A DNA stretch of 64,000 bases from Parvibaculum sp. (GCA_002694985.1 NZNS01000005.1:62001-126000), one strand, 5' to 3'. Shown: positions 1-11,633, counted from the stretch's first letter. Numbers and translations are program-made. Notes: generated by a model from the sequence alone, not told the origin.

Positions 1-5
1 AAAAT

Positions 6-338
6 CTAGCGGCGTGAGCCCCCAATTGCCCCTCCGGAAAGCCTGCCGCCGCGCGCCGCAGGTACATATTTGTCCGCAGCACGCTGGATGGGCCGGATGC
101 GACCGGAGGAGACAGCTCTGCTCGTCCCTTCAAGCTTTATCATCAACGCATCGATCCGCTCTCTCATGTCCCGCTCTATCCGGGCTTGCTCCATTTCCCG
201 CTGATTCCTGCGGCTGCTGACTTGCAGCGCCGTGAGAACCACAACCAGAAAAACAAACCCGCCAATGGAAATCAGTGTCTCCAGGGACATATTCCCAAGG
301 AGTTCAGCAACCGGCATATCGTCCCCCATCCAATTCAT
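6..338 (-). CDS. Small single-pass membrane protein, unknown function
   Basis: I do not recognise a named family. The 110-residue product has one hydrophobic segment at about residues 22-41 (ISIGGFVFLVVVLTALQ), followed by a highly charged Arg/Glu stretch (about 42-70) likely to form a short amphipathic helix or coiled coil in the cytoplasm. A basic, Gly-rich tail ends in RR. It sits alone at the window edge, upstream of and divergent from the carbonic anhydrase. The start at 338 is the first ATG of the frame; a second Met (residue 8) is also possible. The transmembrane plus coiled-coil layout argues for a real gene, but function is open. Confidence 0.55.
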   Translation of the reverse strand: MNWMGDDMPVAELLGNMSLETLISIGGFVFLVVVLTALQVSSRRNQREMEQARIERDMRERIDALMIKLEGTSRAVSSGRIRPIQRAADKYVPAARGGRLSGGAIGGSRR

Positions 339-593
339 CCAGCGCAGCCACTCGCGCGTCCTTCGCAGAATCTATGCAGATTCCGGGCCTTTTCCAGTGC
401 ATTGAAGTACCAGCGAAAAGGGAAAGAGACGCAGGATAACCACGGCTAAATTTGAGGCACGTGATGAGGATTTAAGCAAGGAAGCTCCGGAAAAGCGCCT
501 CCACACCTCACAAAGAGCCGCTTTCGCCGAAGGCGGAGGTTGTGTATGTAACCCATCAGTAGCGCACCGACAGATCGACGGGGATGAACGCAT

Positions 594-1238
594 ATGGATA
601 ACGCCATCGACAGCCTCATCGCCGGATACCGCGCCTTCCGCCAGGGCCAATATCGTCAGAATGAGGAGCGATATCAGGCGCTTGCGGCAAAGCGGCAGCA
701 GCCCAAGGCCCTCGTCATTGCCTGTTGCGACAGCCGCACCGACCCCGCCATGGTGTTCCAGTCCGACCCCGGCGAGCTTTTCGTGGTGCGCAACGTGGCT
801 AATCTGGTGCCGCCCTATGAACCCGACAGCCACTACCACGGCACCAGTGCAGCCCTGGAATTCGGCGTAAAATCCCTGGAAATCAAGGATGTAATCGTGA
901 TGGGTCATGCCGGCTGCGGTGGCATCGAGGCGCTTTACGAGGGCGCGAAAGGCAACCCGCCGCCCGGCGACTTTATCCCCAACTGGATCTCGCTCGCCGG
1001 AGACATCGCCGAGCAAGTCACTGAAAAACATGGCCATCTGGAGCGGCACGCGGCACTCAGGCTGATGGAGCAGCGTGCCGTGATCGCATCGCTCGACCGC
1101 CTGCGCACCTTCCCCTTCATCGCGGAACGCGAAAATCGGGGCGAACTCCGGCTTCATGGCTGGTTCTACGGCATCGGCACGGGCCTGCTGTCGATCTACG
1201 ACCCTGACACGGACCGCTTTGTCGACGTAACGGAGTAA
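594..1238 (+). CDS. Beta-class carbonic anhydrase
   Basis: Zinc enzyme interconverting CO2 and bicarbonate, cytoplasmic. The 214-residue protein has the two beta-CA signatures: CCDSR (zinc ligand Cys44, Asp46-Arg48 dyad) and HAGCGG (ligands His105 and Cys108). The fold begins at about residue 35 after a short helical arm (FRQGQYRQNEERY), as in plant/bacterial beta-CAs of 200-225 residues. The ATG at 594 follows a purine stretch (GGGGATGAACGC). It stands as a single gene between two minus-strand genes, so it is probably its own transcription unit. Family assignment is firm; the can/cynT distinction is not possible, and no cyanase is nearby. Confidence 0.95.
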   Translation: MDNAIDSLIAGYRAFRQGQYRQNEERYQALAAKRQQPKALVIACCDSRTDPAMVFQSDPGELFVVRNVANLVPPYEPDSHYHGTSAALEFGVKSLEIKDVIVMGHAGCGGIEALYEGAKGNPPPGDFIPNWISLAGDIAEQVTEKHGHLERHAALRLMEQRAVIASLDRLRTFPFIAERENRGELRLHGWFYGIGTGLLSIYDPDTDRFVDVTE

Positions 1239-1330
1239 CCGGCACAATTCGGAAGTGGCGGAAACCCGCCATCGTTCCGCACCCGGATTTCACTGTCACC
1301 GTAATGTCATAAAAACGTCAAAGAAGACGG

Positions 1331-1355
1331 ACTTGTCCCCGAAGCGAGGACAAGT
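1331..1355. terminator. Possible hairpin between convergent genes
   Basis: ACTTGTCC (1331-1338) and GGACAAGT (1348-1355) form a perfect 8-bp stem with a 9-nt loop in the gap between the convergent carbonic anhydrase and RodZ-like genes. There is no clear T-run on either side, so a terminator role is only suggested by position. Confidence 0.3.
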
Positions 1356-1381
1356 GACCGTCCGGCGGCAGCCGTCAAAAA

Positions 1382-2359
1382 TCAGGAACAGTTCGCAGGC
1401 TGCTCGCCGCTGACATAGTCGCGGAAGACCCAACCCACCGTCCCGTCCTCGCGCTTCACCTCGCGCCAGTAATCCGTGCGGTCATGACCGAGAAGTGCGA
1501 CGTGCTCGCATGAATTGAGGACGCCGACAGCTTGTCCCCCATTATCGGGCTTCGCACGGATATAGACGCTACTGGTCGCGAAATGCGGATCGGCAAAGGG
1601 AAAAATCTTGTCCCCGTTTTCTTCCGCCTCGGAAACGGCGTTTGCAGGCGCCGAAACCGATACCGTCTCCACAGGAGCGGTCATACCAGATACTCCCGAT
1701 ACGGATGATCTACCGGGCATCTCCGATGCTCCGCCCTCGCGCGGCGCGCCCCCGCCTGCCACGCCAGCCGCCGGAACGAAAGAGGCCTGCTGGACGGTAG
1801 CGGTCTCATCCGCGGGACTGCGGGAAGCGATATCGCCGCCCGCACGGGAAGTCATGTCCGCAAGTTGAGGCTCCGCGCTTCTCATATCCGTGGTCGGAAG
1901 AATTTCGTTGCCTCGCACGGGCACCGTCTGCGCTGTCTGCCGCGCATCCATTGAGGCAACAGAAACCTCGCCGGTCGCCGTATCGACATCAATCACCAGA
2001 GAAACGGCGAAAAGCAGCCCCAGAACGATACCGCTGCCGACCCAGGCAATGCGCTTTCCCGGCACCATCGTCCAGGGAATTTCCGGTTCGGAATAATCAG
2101 CCCGCTCGATCGTCTCATGCACTTCTTTACCGAGGCGCGAGAGCGGCTGGTCGACATCTACATCAAGGTATTTCGCATAGGCCCGCGTGAAGCCAACGGT
2201 CTGCGGCAACGCGGGCAGTAGCTCGAACTGCCCCGTCTCAATCGCCTGAAGATAGATCGGCCTGACGCGGATCTTGTCGGCTATGTCCTTGAGGGTCAGC
2301 CCCGCAGCCTGACGGGCATCGCGAAGGGTCTGGCCTATTTCCTCTTTGTGTCGTGTCAT
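1382..2359 (-). CDS. RodZ-like HTH membrane protein with C-terminal SH3b domain
   Basis: The architecture is an N-terminal Cro/CI-type helix-turn-helix (about residues 4-70 of 325, with LTLKDIADKIRVRPIYLQAI), one transmembrane helix at about 104-124 (IAWVGSGIVLGLLFAVSLVI), a long Ser/Ala/Gly-rich linker and a C-terminal bacterial SH3 domain at about 260-325 (SSVYIRAKPD...GWVFRDYV). The HTH-TM order is that of RodZ, which links MreB to the cell envelope, but the SH3 end replaces the usual RodZ periplasmic domain, so a wall-binding or sensing role is inferred. I chose the ATG at 2359, preceded by AGGA at good spacing; a TTG extends the frame to 2389. No mreB or ispG neighbour is visible. Confidence 0.75.
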   Translation of the reverse strand: MTRHKEEIGQTLRDARQAAGLTLKDIADKIRVRPIYLQAIETGQFELLPALPQTVGFTRAYAKYLDVDVDQPLSRLGKEVHETIERADYSEPEIPWTMVPGKRIAWVGSGIVLGLLFAVSLVIDVDTATGEVSVASMDARQTAQTVPVRGNEILPTTDMRSAEPQLADMTSRAGGDIASRSPADETATVQQASFVPAAGVAGGGAPREGGASEMPGRSSVSGVSGMTAPVETVSVSAPANAVSEAEENGDKIFPFADPHFATSSVYIRAKPDNGGQAVGVLNSCEHVALLGHDRTDYWREVKREDGTVGWVFRDYVSGEQPANCS

Positions 2360-2736
2360 CCGGTGTCCTGCCGTTCCGACATTTCGCAAGGAAGGCTAGC
2401 TTCTCAGCGTTAACAATTGTGCATCATTTTGTCCTTCATTGAATGGTGAGAGAAAAAATTCGCTCCGGTGTGTCGCCATTCGACGACAATGCCGAAATGG
2501 AATTCGGCCTGAAGACCGCAGTTTTGCGCGCTTTTGACAAAAGATGGCCAGAGGCTAAGCTCTCCTTCATGCGAAGCTCGATTGCACGCCACTTCCTGAC
2601 GCCGGGTACGTTGCTCGCGGGATATTGACCCCGGGCCGACGCGCTCCCTTGCGCGCGAAGTCCGGGGTAAAACCTCACTCCATTCCCTGAAAATCTGACG
2701 GCAGGCCCAAGGCCTGGCCGCAAAGAGGATTTCGCA
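2360..2736. other. Intergenic region between divergent genes
   Basis: This gap separates the RodZ-like gene from the first Rnk-like gene and should hold both promoters. A 61-codon plus-strand frame at 2443-2628 has no convincing ribosome-binding site or recognisable protein. Just before the downstream start, GAGG at about 2717 gives a usable Shine-Dalgarno. I see nothing else definite. Confidence 0.4.
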
Positions 2737-3252
2737 ATGTCCATGCGCGACAACGGCGCCACGCGCCTGCGTTCCCTTCACCCTGCCCCGGCTCCGGCCA
2801 CGGCGCCCGGCGGCGGCAATCGGCCCCTGCTGGGCCTTCACGATTATGGCCGGCTGGAGGTAGCCGCCTTCGAGGAGCTCGACATGCTGAGCCCGATGCG
2901 GTCTCGCATCGCGGCGCTGCTGACCGAAGCCAGGGTTGTTCCTTCCGCCGAAATTCCCGAAGACGTCATCACGCTGGGCACAACCGTGCGCTACCGCGTG
3001 GATGGCGACCGCCTCGAGCGGCGGCTCCTGACGCTTGGCCGCCAGCACGTGCCGAATGGCCAATATGTGAGCGTCCTGACGCCCGTGGGCCTGTCCCTTC
3101 TCGGACGCAAGCCCGGCGAAATGGTGGAAACCGAAACCTTCGATGGCGGCAAACTTCGCATTGCGATTGCCTCGATCGAACACCAGCCGGAAGCGGGTGC
3201 CCGCACCCGGATGCCGGATGGACCTGACGACAACGGACCGGAGGCAGCGTAA
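2737..3252 (+). CDS. Rnk/GreA-GreB C-terminal family protein, copy 1
   Basis: The 171-residue protein resembles Rnk (regulator of nucleoside diphosphate kinase), which has an N-terminal coiled-coil hairpin and a GreA/GreB-type C-terminal domain that docks on RNA polymerase. Visible parts are the helical segment at about 28-72 (LHDYGRLEVAAFEELDML) and the C-domain at about 80-155 with TLGTTVRYR and VLTPVGLSLLGRKPGE, the usual Rnk/Gre signature. A Pro/Ala-rich leader precedes residue 28 and a charged tail follows. Its stop codon overlaps the next start by one base (TAATG), so the two copies are co-translated. An effect on RNA polymerase is inferred from the fold only. Confidence 0.75.
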   Translation: MSMRDNGATRLRSLHPAPAPATAPGGGNRPLLGLHDYGRLEVAAFEELDMLSPMRSRIAALLTEARVVPSAEIPEDVITLGTTVRYRVDGDRLERRLLTLGRQHVPNGQYVSVLTPVGLSLLGRKPGEMVETETFDGGKLRIAIASIEHQPEAGARTRMPDGPDDNGPEAA

Positions 3253-3671
3253 TGGCAGCGATAGAACAGGCGGTAGTTACCGCTACCACCCTCCCGCCCA
3301 TCATCGTGGCGGAGGAGCAGTTCGAGGAGCTTTCCACGGTCGCGGAACGGCTCGCCCATGCCATTCCGGAGGTCGGTCACTTCCTTGAACGAGAGCTCGA
3401 CCGCGCAAAGCTGATGTCGCTTGCGCGGATGCCGGGTGACGTCGTGACCGTCGGTGCTACGGTCGAGTTCATCCTCGGAACGAACGGACGCGCGGAACGG
3501 CTGACACTTGCCTATCCCGCAAGCGCGGTGGCCGAACACGGGTTCGTGTCGCTGGCTTCGCCGGTGGGCGTTGCACTGCTCGGCATGAAAGCGGGCAACA
3601 CGATTTCGTGGAGTACACGCTATGGCGACATGCGCTCGCTGAAGGTGCTGGCCGTCGAACCCCCGCGATAG
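3252..3671 (+). CDS. Rnk/GreA-GreB C-terminal family protein, copy 2
   Basis: This 139-residue paralogue of the upstream gene has the same layout: a helical pair at about residues 15-60 (IIVAEEQFEELSTVAERL) and a Gre-like C-domain at about 60-139 with TVGATVEFIL and LASPVGVALLGMKAGN. It overlaps copy 1 by one base and is the end of the bicistronic unit. The Gln/Glu residues at the coiled-coil tip that matter in GreA are not obvious, so anti-pausing activity cannot be claimed. The tandem suggests a diverged pair, possibly acting as partners on RNA polymerase. Confidence 0.75.
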   Translation: MAAIEQAVVTATTLPPIIVAEEQFEELSTVAERLAHAIPEVGHFLERELDRAKLMSLARMPGDVVTVGATVEFILGTNGRAERLTLAYPASAVAEHGFVSLASPVGVALLGMKAGNTISWSTRYGDMRSLKVLAVEPPR

Positions 3672-3678
3672 ATGAAAG

Positions 3679-3706
3679 CGGGCGCGGCGTGAAAACGTTG
3701 CGCCCG
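3679..3706. terminator. Bidirectional hairpin between convergent genes
   Basis: CGGGCGC (3679-3685) pairs with GCGCCCG (3700-3706) around a 14-nt loop, in the 56-base gap between the second Rnk-like gene and the convergent DUF1993 gene. The GC-rich stem and position fit a shared terminator, though no strong T-tract follows. Confidence 0.45.
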
Positions 3707-3727
3707 TACTTCAGTGCGGACATTCAA

Positions 3728-4249
3728 TCACATCTTCATGCGCATCTGACCGAGGAAATCCACCTTGCCAAGCGGAACGCCCCGGCCGCGAAGAATGTCG
3801 TAGGCCGTGGTGGCGTGGAAATAGAAATTCGGCAGCGAGAAGGAAAGCACGAAGTTTTCGGCGGTGAAGGGAAGCTTGTGCTTGCCGAGGCTGAAGATCA
3901 TGTCCTTGCCCAGACAGGCATTGACCGTTTCCGGCTTCACCTGCGTCAGCTTCTCTCGTGCCTCCTCAACGACCTTTTGCAGGTCTGTATAGCTCCAGGT
4001 GCCCGGGTCTTTCGGCGGTACAAATTCACCCTGCTGAATGCCCTCAATGGTGCCCGCGGAATGATGCGCAACAGAGGCAATCTGGAAGCTCATGGGCAGC
4101 ATGTCGTCGATGACACGAGCGCACACGATCTCGTTAGGGTCGATACCCTTTTCCTCGCAGAAGGCCGCACCTTTTTTGAGGAATCCGGAAACGCCGGCAA
4201 GGCCCTGCAGATAGTTCGGGACGCTGATGTCGTAGAGCGAAATCGTCAT
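3728..4249 (-). CDS. DUF1993 family protein
   Basis: The 173-residue soluble protein matches DUF1993 (DinB-like four-helix fold), common in proteobacteria and of unknown biochemical role. Family features seen are the start MTISLYDISVPNYLQGL, the central VIDDMLPMSFQIASVAHHS with a conserved His pair, and the C-terminal SLPNFYFHATTAYDILR. DinB-like proteins use His residues to bind metal; whether this one does is not known. The start at 4249 is preceded by AGGGAGAGACA, an excellent ribosome-binding site, whereas the frame runs open to 4447 without conserved sequence. It is a single gene, convergent with the Rnk pair. Confidence 0.8.
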   Translation of the reverse strand: MTISLYDISVPNYLQGLAGVSGFLKKGAAFCEEKGIDPNEIVCARVIDDMLPMSFQIASVAHHSAGTIEGIQQGEFVPPKDPGTWSYTDLQKVVEEAREKLTQVKPETVNACLGKDMIFSLGKHKLPFTAENFVLSFSLPNFYFHATTAYDILRGRGVPLGKVDFLGQMRMKM

Positions 4250-4590
4250 TGTCTCTCCCTCGGTGCGGTGCCTTTCGGCCACGCTCATGAATTGCGGCAG
4301 GGAATGCTCTATCGAGGCGAAGGGAACCGCAAGCCCTTCCGCGTGTTGAAGCTGAAAATTCATGATACTTCGCATCCGCAAGCGGCAATGGATGAGCCGT
4401 TGCGGACGGTGGCAAGGAGAACAGGTGCCCGAATGCCTCTGCAACAAACGTCAATACAAGGTTTTCTGGCGCGAAGACATCGCTGACGATACGCGGGGGC
4501 TGATCGAAAAAACGATTTCGCGTCCGCACGAGGTTGGAGCACGGACAAGACCTCGACCGCCTGAGCGGCAACTCAAAGATGCAGGGGAAA
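4250..4590. other. Intergenic region, no gene seen
   Basis: The stretch lies between the DUF1993 gene and tRNA-Lys. The open frames here lack recognisable protein signatures or run through the tRNA. I see no convincing repeat or RNA element beyond the DUF1993 ribosome-binding site at its lower edge. Confidence 0.4.
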
Positions 4591-4666
4591 TGGTGAGCCG
4601 GGTGGGACTCGAACCCACGACCATTCGATTAAAAGTCGAATGCTCTACCAGCTGAGCTACCGGCTC
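4591..4666 (-). tRNA. tRNA-Lys (anticodon TTT)
   Basis: A complete cloverleaf reads on the minus strand: acceptor GAGCCGG/CCGGCTC, D-arm AGCTCAGCTGGTAGAGCA, anticodon loop CTTTTAA with TTT at 4633-4631, T-arm GTGGGTTCGAGTCCCAC, discriminator A, and an encoded CCA at 4593-4591. It is an isolated gene upstream of the convergently placed DUF1993 gap. Confidence 0.97.
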
Positions 4667-4793
4667 TCACCGTATCGATTTGCTTTCGGTCGGCTGGGCC
4701 GGTGAAGCGAAGCAGGCTCGCCTCTCGAAAAGCTGGGCGGAACTTAAGCGGCGCTTCCCATGCGGTCAACACCGGGATTGGGCTGCGCCCGCT

Positions 4794-5933
4794 TTAACGC
4801 GGGGCGATATCGCCCGCCGCCTGATCGCGCTTGAAATCCGCCCGGAATGCCTCGAAACGGCCCTCGGCAATGGCCGCGCGCATCTCGGCCATGAGCGTCT
4901 GGTAATAGTGAATGTTGATCCAGCTCACCAGCATGGAGCCCAGCATCTCCCCCGATTTCACGAGATGGTGGAGATAGGCACGCGAATAGTCGCGCGCGGC
5001 CGGGCACAAGCTTTCCTCGTCGAGCGGGCGCGGGTCTGCCGCGTGGCGCGCATTCTTGAGGTTCACCTTGCCCCGGCGCGTGAAGGCCAGGCCGTGGCGG
5101 CCATTCCGCGTCGGCATCACGCAGTCGAACATGTCGACGCCAAGCGCCACCGATTCCACGAGATCGTCCGGCGTGCCGACGCCCATGAGGTAGCGGGGCC
5201 GGTCCTCCGGCAGGACCGGCGTCGTGAAATCGAGAACGCGGAGCATTTCCGCCTGCCCCTCACCGACCGCGAGGCCGCCGATGGAATAGCCGTCAAAGCC
5301 GATCTCCCGAAGCCCGGCGGCCGACGCATGGCGCAGCGGCTCATATGTGCTGCCCTGCACGATGCCGAACAGCGCCATGCCTTCCTTGCGGTTTGGCTGC
5401 GCCTCGAAGGCATCCTTCGAGCGGCGCGCCCAGCGAAGCGACAGCTCCATCGAGCTTTTGGCTTCCGCCTCCGTGGCCGGGAAAGGCGTGCACTCGTCGA
5501 GCTGCATCTGAATGTCGGAGCCGAGCAGGCACTGAATTTCAATGCTGCGCTCCGGCGAGAGCATGTGACGCGAGCCGTCGATATGCGACTGGAAGGTAAC
5601 GCCCTCCTCCGTCATCTTGCGGAGCTTGGAGAGCGACATGACCTGGAAGCCGCCGCTATCGGTAAGGATCGGATGCGGCCAGTTCATGAACTTGTGAAGA
5701 CCGCCCAGCGCCGCCACCTCCTCCGCACCGGGACGAAGCATCAGATGATAGGTGTTGCCGAGCACGATATCCGCGCCCGTCGAGCGCACCTGCTCGGGAT
5801 ACATGGCCTTGACGGTCGCCGCCGTGCCGACCGGCATGAAGGCGGGGGTGCGGATCTCGCCACGCGGCGTCGCGATGACGCCGGTGCGCGCGCGGCCATC
5901 CGTTGCATGGAGCGTATAGGTGAAGGCGCTCAC
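4794..5933 (-). CDS. tgt: Queuine/preQ1 tRNA-ribosyltransferase
   Basis: Exchanges guanine 34 of GUN-anticodon tRNAs for preQ1 in queuosine synthesis. The 379-residue protein is of full family length. Seen: the substrate region [16 protein letters not shown] with the catalytic-site Asp (DSGG), [13 protein letters not shown] carrying the nucleophilic Asp region, and the C-terminal zinc-site region around [16 protein letters not shown]. It starts with GTG at 5933, and its first bases overlap the queA stop (GTGA), so it is translationally coupled as second gene of a queA-tgt pair. The following enzyme QueG/QueH is not in the window. Confidence 0.96.
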   Translation of the reverse strand: MSAFTYTLHATDGRARTGVIATPRGEIRTPAFMPVGTAATVKAMYPEQVRSTGADIVLGNTYHLMLRPGAEEVAALGGLHKFMNWPHPILTDSGGFQVMSLSKLRKMTEEGVTFQSHIDGSRHMLSPERSIEIQCLLGSDIQMQLDECTPFPATEAEAKSSMELSLRWARRSKDAFEAQPNRKEGMALFGIVQGSTYEPLRHASAAGLREIGFDGYSIGGLAVGEGQAEMLRVLDFTTPVLPEDRPRYLMGVGTPDDLVESVALGVDMFDCVMPTRNGRHGLAFTRRGKVNLKNARHAADPRPLDEESLCPAARDYSRAYLHHLVKSGEMLGSMLVSWINIHYYQTLMAEMRAAIAEGRFEAFRADFKRDQAAGDIAPR

Positions 5934-7000
5934 TCGGCACTCCCGTAAATCAAGCCCCTGTAAATCAAGGTGGCATCGCCATAGGAATAGAAACGGTATT
6001 TCGACGCGACCGCATGGGCATAGGCGCGCTTCATCTCGTCCGTCGAACGGAGCGCGGAAACGAGCATGAACAGCGTCGAGCGCGGCAGATGGAAATTGGT
6101 CATCAGAATATCCGTGGCGCGAAAGCGATAGCCCGGCGTGATGAAGATGTCAGTTTCCTTGGCGAAGGGATGTACCACACCTTTCGCGTCGGCGGCGCTT
6201 TCAAGAAGGCGCAGCGACGTGGTGCCGACGGCGACGATGCGACCGCCCCTGGCGCGCGCTTCGTTGATGGTGGCGGCTTCCGCCCCGGAAATCTCGCCCC
6301 ACTCTGCATGCATCTTGTGGGCATCCGTATCTTCCGCCGTGACGGGAAGGAAGGTGCCCGCACCGACATGAAGCGTAAGGCGGACGGTGGAAACGCCACG
6401 TGCATCGAGCGCGGCCATGAGCGCCGGCGTGAAATGGAGGCCCGCCGTGGGTGCCGCAACGGCGCCCGGCTCTGCGGCATGGAGTGTCTGGTAGTCAGCG
6501 AGATCTTCGTCGTCAGGCGCGCGCTTGCGGGCAATATAGGGCGGCAACGGCATCTCGCCCGCGGACGCGATGGCCGCATCAAGCGCCGGACCGGAAAGCG
6601 AGAAACGAAGCCCAGCCTCGCCGCCTTCCGCCTTTTCCTCGACCGTCGCCGAAAAGCCGCCGGGAAAGGCAATTTCCTCGCCGGTATTGAGCTTCTTCGC
6701 GGGGCGCAGGAAGGCGCGCCATTCATCCGCGCTGACGCGGCGATGAAGCATGACCTCGATCCTTGCCGATGCCTCACCCCTTGTCCGCGTGCCGAAGAGC
6801 CGCGCGGGAATAACCTTCGTGTCGTTGAAGACGAGAAGATCGCCCGCGCGCAGGAAGGACGGCAGATCGCTGACGGTTCTGTCTTCGAGTGCGTTTTCCG
6901 CCGGGCCGATGACAAGCAGACGCGCCGCATCGCGCGGCCGCGCGGGGCGCAGTGCAATCAGCTCCTCCGGCAACTCGAAATCGAAATCGGAAACGCGCAT
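5930..7000 (-). CDS. queA: S-adenosylmethionine:tRNA ribosyltransferase-isomerase
   Basis: Transfers and isomerises the ribosyl part of SAM onto preQ1-tRNA to give epoxyqueuosine, the step after Tgt. The start [20 protein letters not shown] at 7000 is the canonical QueA N-terminus; the frame continues upstream to 7057 through repeat sequence with no conservation. The 356-residue length fits the family (about 350). Conserved blocks include [25 protein letters not shown] and [10 protein letters not shown]. It overlaps tgt by four bases. Upstream, between queA and the cyclophilin genes, lies a palindromic repeat. Confidence 0.96.
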   Translation of the reverse strand: MRVSDFDFELPEELIALRPARPRDAARLLVIGPAENALEDRTVSDLPSFLRAGDLLVFNDTKVIPARLFGTRTRGEASARIEVMLHRRVSADEWRAFLRPAKKLNTGEEIAFPGGFSATVEEKAEGGEAGLRFSLSGPALDAAIASAGEMPLPPYIARKRAPDDEDLADYQTLHAAEPGAVAAPTAGLHFTPALMAALDARGVSTVRLTLHVGAGTFLPVTAEDTDAHKMHAEWGEISGAEAATINEARARGGRIVAVGTTSLRLLESAADAKGVVHPFAKETDIFITPGYRFRATDILMTNFHLPRSTLFMLVSALRSTDEMKRAYAHAVASKYRFYSYGDATLIYRGLIYGSAE

Positions 7001-7019
7001 GGGTTCTGTCCAACAACAA

Positions 7020-7109
7020 GTCATTGCGAACGATGCGAAGCAATCCCGGGGCAGCAAGCGCTGAACCTGCTGCCCTGGATTTCTTCGTCGCTACGCTCCC
7101 CGCAATGAC
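7020..7109. repeat. Palindromic extragenic repeat (GTCATTGCG...CGCAATGAC)
   Basis: The arms GTCATTGCG (7020-7028) and CGCAATGAC (7101-7109) are exact inverted copies. Inside them GCGAAGCAATCC and GGATTTCTTCGTCGC also pair imperfectly, so the 90 bases can fold into one long stem. Elements with this GTCATTGCGA...GAAGCAATCC core are widespread intergenic repeats in Alphaproteobacteria. It sits between the cyclophilin genes and queA on the same strand, where it could attenuate or stabilise transcript ends. Confidence 0.75.
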
Positions 7110-7120
7110 GAGGTTGAATA

Positions 7121-7594
7121 TCAGGCCGCGTCGGCTGCGACGCGCGCCTTCACGATGCGGTCGGGGTCGTGCACGGGCTCGCCGCGCTTGATCTTGTCCA
7201 CGGCTTCCATGCCGGAGATCACCTTGCCCCAGACCGTATACTGACGGTCGAGGAAGCTCGCATCGCCGAAGACGATGAAGAACTGGCTGTCGGCGCTGTT
7301 CGGGTCTTGCGTGCGGGCCATAGAGCAGACGCCGCGCACATGCGGCTCGGCGGAGAACTCGGCCGGGAGCTTCTTGCCGGAGCCGCCTGCACCCGTCCCC
7401 GTCGGATCGCCGCCCTGCGCCATGAAGCCGTCAATGACGCGATGGAAGGCTACACCGTCATAAAAGCCTTCGCGGGCCAGTTCCTTGATCCGCGCGACAT
7501 GCTTCGGCGCGAGGTCCGGACGCATCTCGATCACGACTTCCCCGTGGGGAATTTCGAGAATGAGCGTGTTTTCGGGATCCTTGATATCGGTCAT
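7121..7594 (-). CDS. Cyclophilin-type peptidyl-prolyl isomerase, cytoplasmic
   Basis: Catalyses cis/trans isomerisation of prolyl bonds. The 157-residue protein is a minimal cyclophilin without signal peptide. The active-site stretch FYDGVAFHRVIDGFMAQGGD carries the catalytic Arg and the FMAQGG motif; SQFFIVFGDASFLD and YTVWGKVISGMEAVDKI complete the fold. It follows the exported paralogue by about 20 bases and is the last gene before the palindromic repeat. The PpiB-like cytosolic role follows from the absent signal sequence. Confidence 0.93.
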   Translation of the reverse strand: MTDIKDPENTLILEIPHGEVVIEMRPDLAPKHVARIKELAREGFYDGVAFHRVIDGFMAQGGDPTGTGAGGSGKKLPAEFSAEPHVRGVCSMARTQDPNSADSQFFIVFGDASFLDRQYTVWGKVISGMEAVDKIKRGEPVHDPDRIVKARVAADAA

Positions 7595-7615
7595 GTAATT
7601 TCCGGTCCTGTTCGT

Positions 7616-8152
7616 TTAATTCGCGTCCGCCGCGACCTGCATCTTCACGATCTTGTCGGGATTGGCAGGCGGCTCGCCCTGGGCGATGTTGTCGACATAA
7701 TCCATGCCCTCGACCACGCGGCCGAACAGCGTGTAGTTCTCATCGAGGAAGCTCGCATCGTCCGTGCAGATGAAGAACTGGCTGTTCGCACTATCGGGGC
7801 TCTGCGAGCGCGCCATGCCGACGGCGCCGCGCGTGAAGCTTTCCTTGTCCGTGAACTCGGCCTTCAGGTCCGGCTCGAAGGAACCGCCCATGCCCGTACC
7901 CGTGGGGTCGCCGGTCTGCGCCATGAAGCCGGGGATCACGCGGTGGAAGATGATGCCGTCGTAAAAGCCTTCACGCGCCAGCTTCTTGATGCGCTCGGCA
8001 TGAGCCGGCGCAATCTCGGGCAGAAGCTCGATGACGACGCGGCCGTCCTTGAGATCGAGATAGATCGTGTTTCCCGGGTCGAGCGCAAGCGCCTTGCCAG
8101 AAAACCCGGCAAGGGCGAAAAGAGCGACGAAAGCCGCCATCAGTCCACGCAT
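7616..8152 (-). CDS. Cyclophilin-type peptidyl-prolyl isomerase, exported
   Basis: Periplasmic paralogue of the downstream cyclophilin. The ATG at 8152 is preceded by AGGAG at ideal spacing and begins a signal peptide (MRGLMAAFVALFALAGFSGKALA, cleavage likely after ALA at about residue 23); an upstream ATG at 8188 would bury it. The 178-residue product keeps FYDGIIFHRVIPGFMAQTGD and SQFFICTDDASFLDENYTLFG. It probably assists folding of exported proteins, like PpiA. It lies between coaD and the cytoplasmic copy on the same strand, forming a duplicated pair. Confidence 0.92.
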   Translation of the reverse strand: MRGLMAAFVALFALAGFSGKALALDPGNTIYLDLKDGRVVIELLPEIAPAHAERIKKLAREGFYDGIIFHRVIPGFMAQTGDPTGTGMGGSFEPDLKAEFTDKESFTRGAVGMARSQSPDSANSQFFICTDDASFLDENYTLFGRVVEGMDYVDNIAQGEPPANPDKIVKMQVAADAN

Positions 8153-8184
8153 GAAATACTCCTGTCGATAAGGCCCCAAGCCTC

Positions 8185-8691
8185 TCATTTTTTCTTCGCG
8201 GCCACGGCCGCGAGCACTTTCGTCTTCACCAGCGGCGGGACGAAGGGCGTGATATCGCCGCCCATGGACGCGATCTGACGGACCAGCGTCGAGGAAATGA
8301 ACTGCGTCTCCGGCGAGGCGGCAAGAAAGACTGTCTCGACATGCGGGTTCATGACGCGGTTCATGCCAACCATCTGGGTTTCGTATTCGAAGTCGACAGC
8401 GCCGCGCAATCCGCGAATGATGACATTCGCGCCATGTTCGTCGGCCGCATTGACGACAAGGCCGGAGAAGGAGGCTGTCGAAATCTTCGATCCGATCTCT
8501 TTCGCGACCGGCCCCGCCGCCGCCTCGATAAGTGCGAAGCGTTCTTCAAGCGAAATAAGCGGCTGCTTGGTGGCATTGACACCGATAGCGACCACAAGGT
8601 GATCGACGAGCTTCAAGGCCCTGCGAATGACATCGAGATGCCCGTTCGTCATCGGATCAAAAGTACCGGGATAAAGACCGACGCGCGACAT
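8185..8691 (-). CDS. coaD: Phosphopantetheine adenylyltransferase
   Basis: Transfers AMP from ATP to 4'-phosphopantetheine, the penultimate step of coenzyme A synthesis. The 168-residue length is typical. Seen are the nucleotidyltransferase motif GTFDPMTNGHLD (T/HxGH) at residues 8-19, RGLRGAVDFEYE, and the second motif ISSTLVRQIA near residue 130. It starts 8 bases below the gyrA stop, so the two are probably one transcript; gyrA-coaD-cyclophilin adjacency is common in Alphaproteobacteria. Confidence 0.97.
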   Translation of the reverse strand: MSRVGLYPGTFDPMTNGHLDVIRRALKLVDHLVVAIGVNATKQPLISLEERFALIEAAAGPVAKEIGSKISTASFSGLVVNAADEHGANVIIRGLRGAVDFEYETQMVGMNRVMNPHVETVFLAASPETQFISSTLVRQIASMGGDITPFVPPLVKTKVLAAVAAKKK

Positions 8692-8699
8692 GCTCTCTC

Positions 8700-11633
<2,934 letters not shown>

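Noticed and set aside
2443..2628. 61-codon plus-strand frame between the RodZ-like and Rnk-like genes
   Set aside because: No ribosome site, no recognisable domain, and it lies in an expected promoter region.
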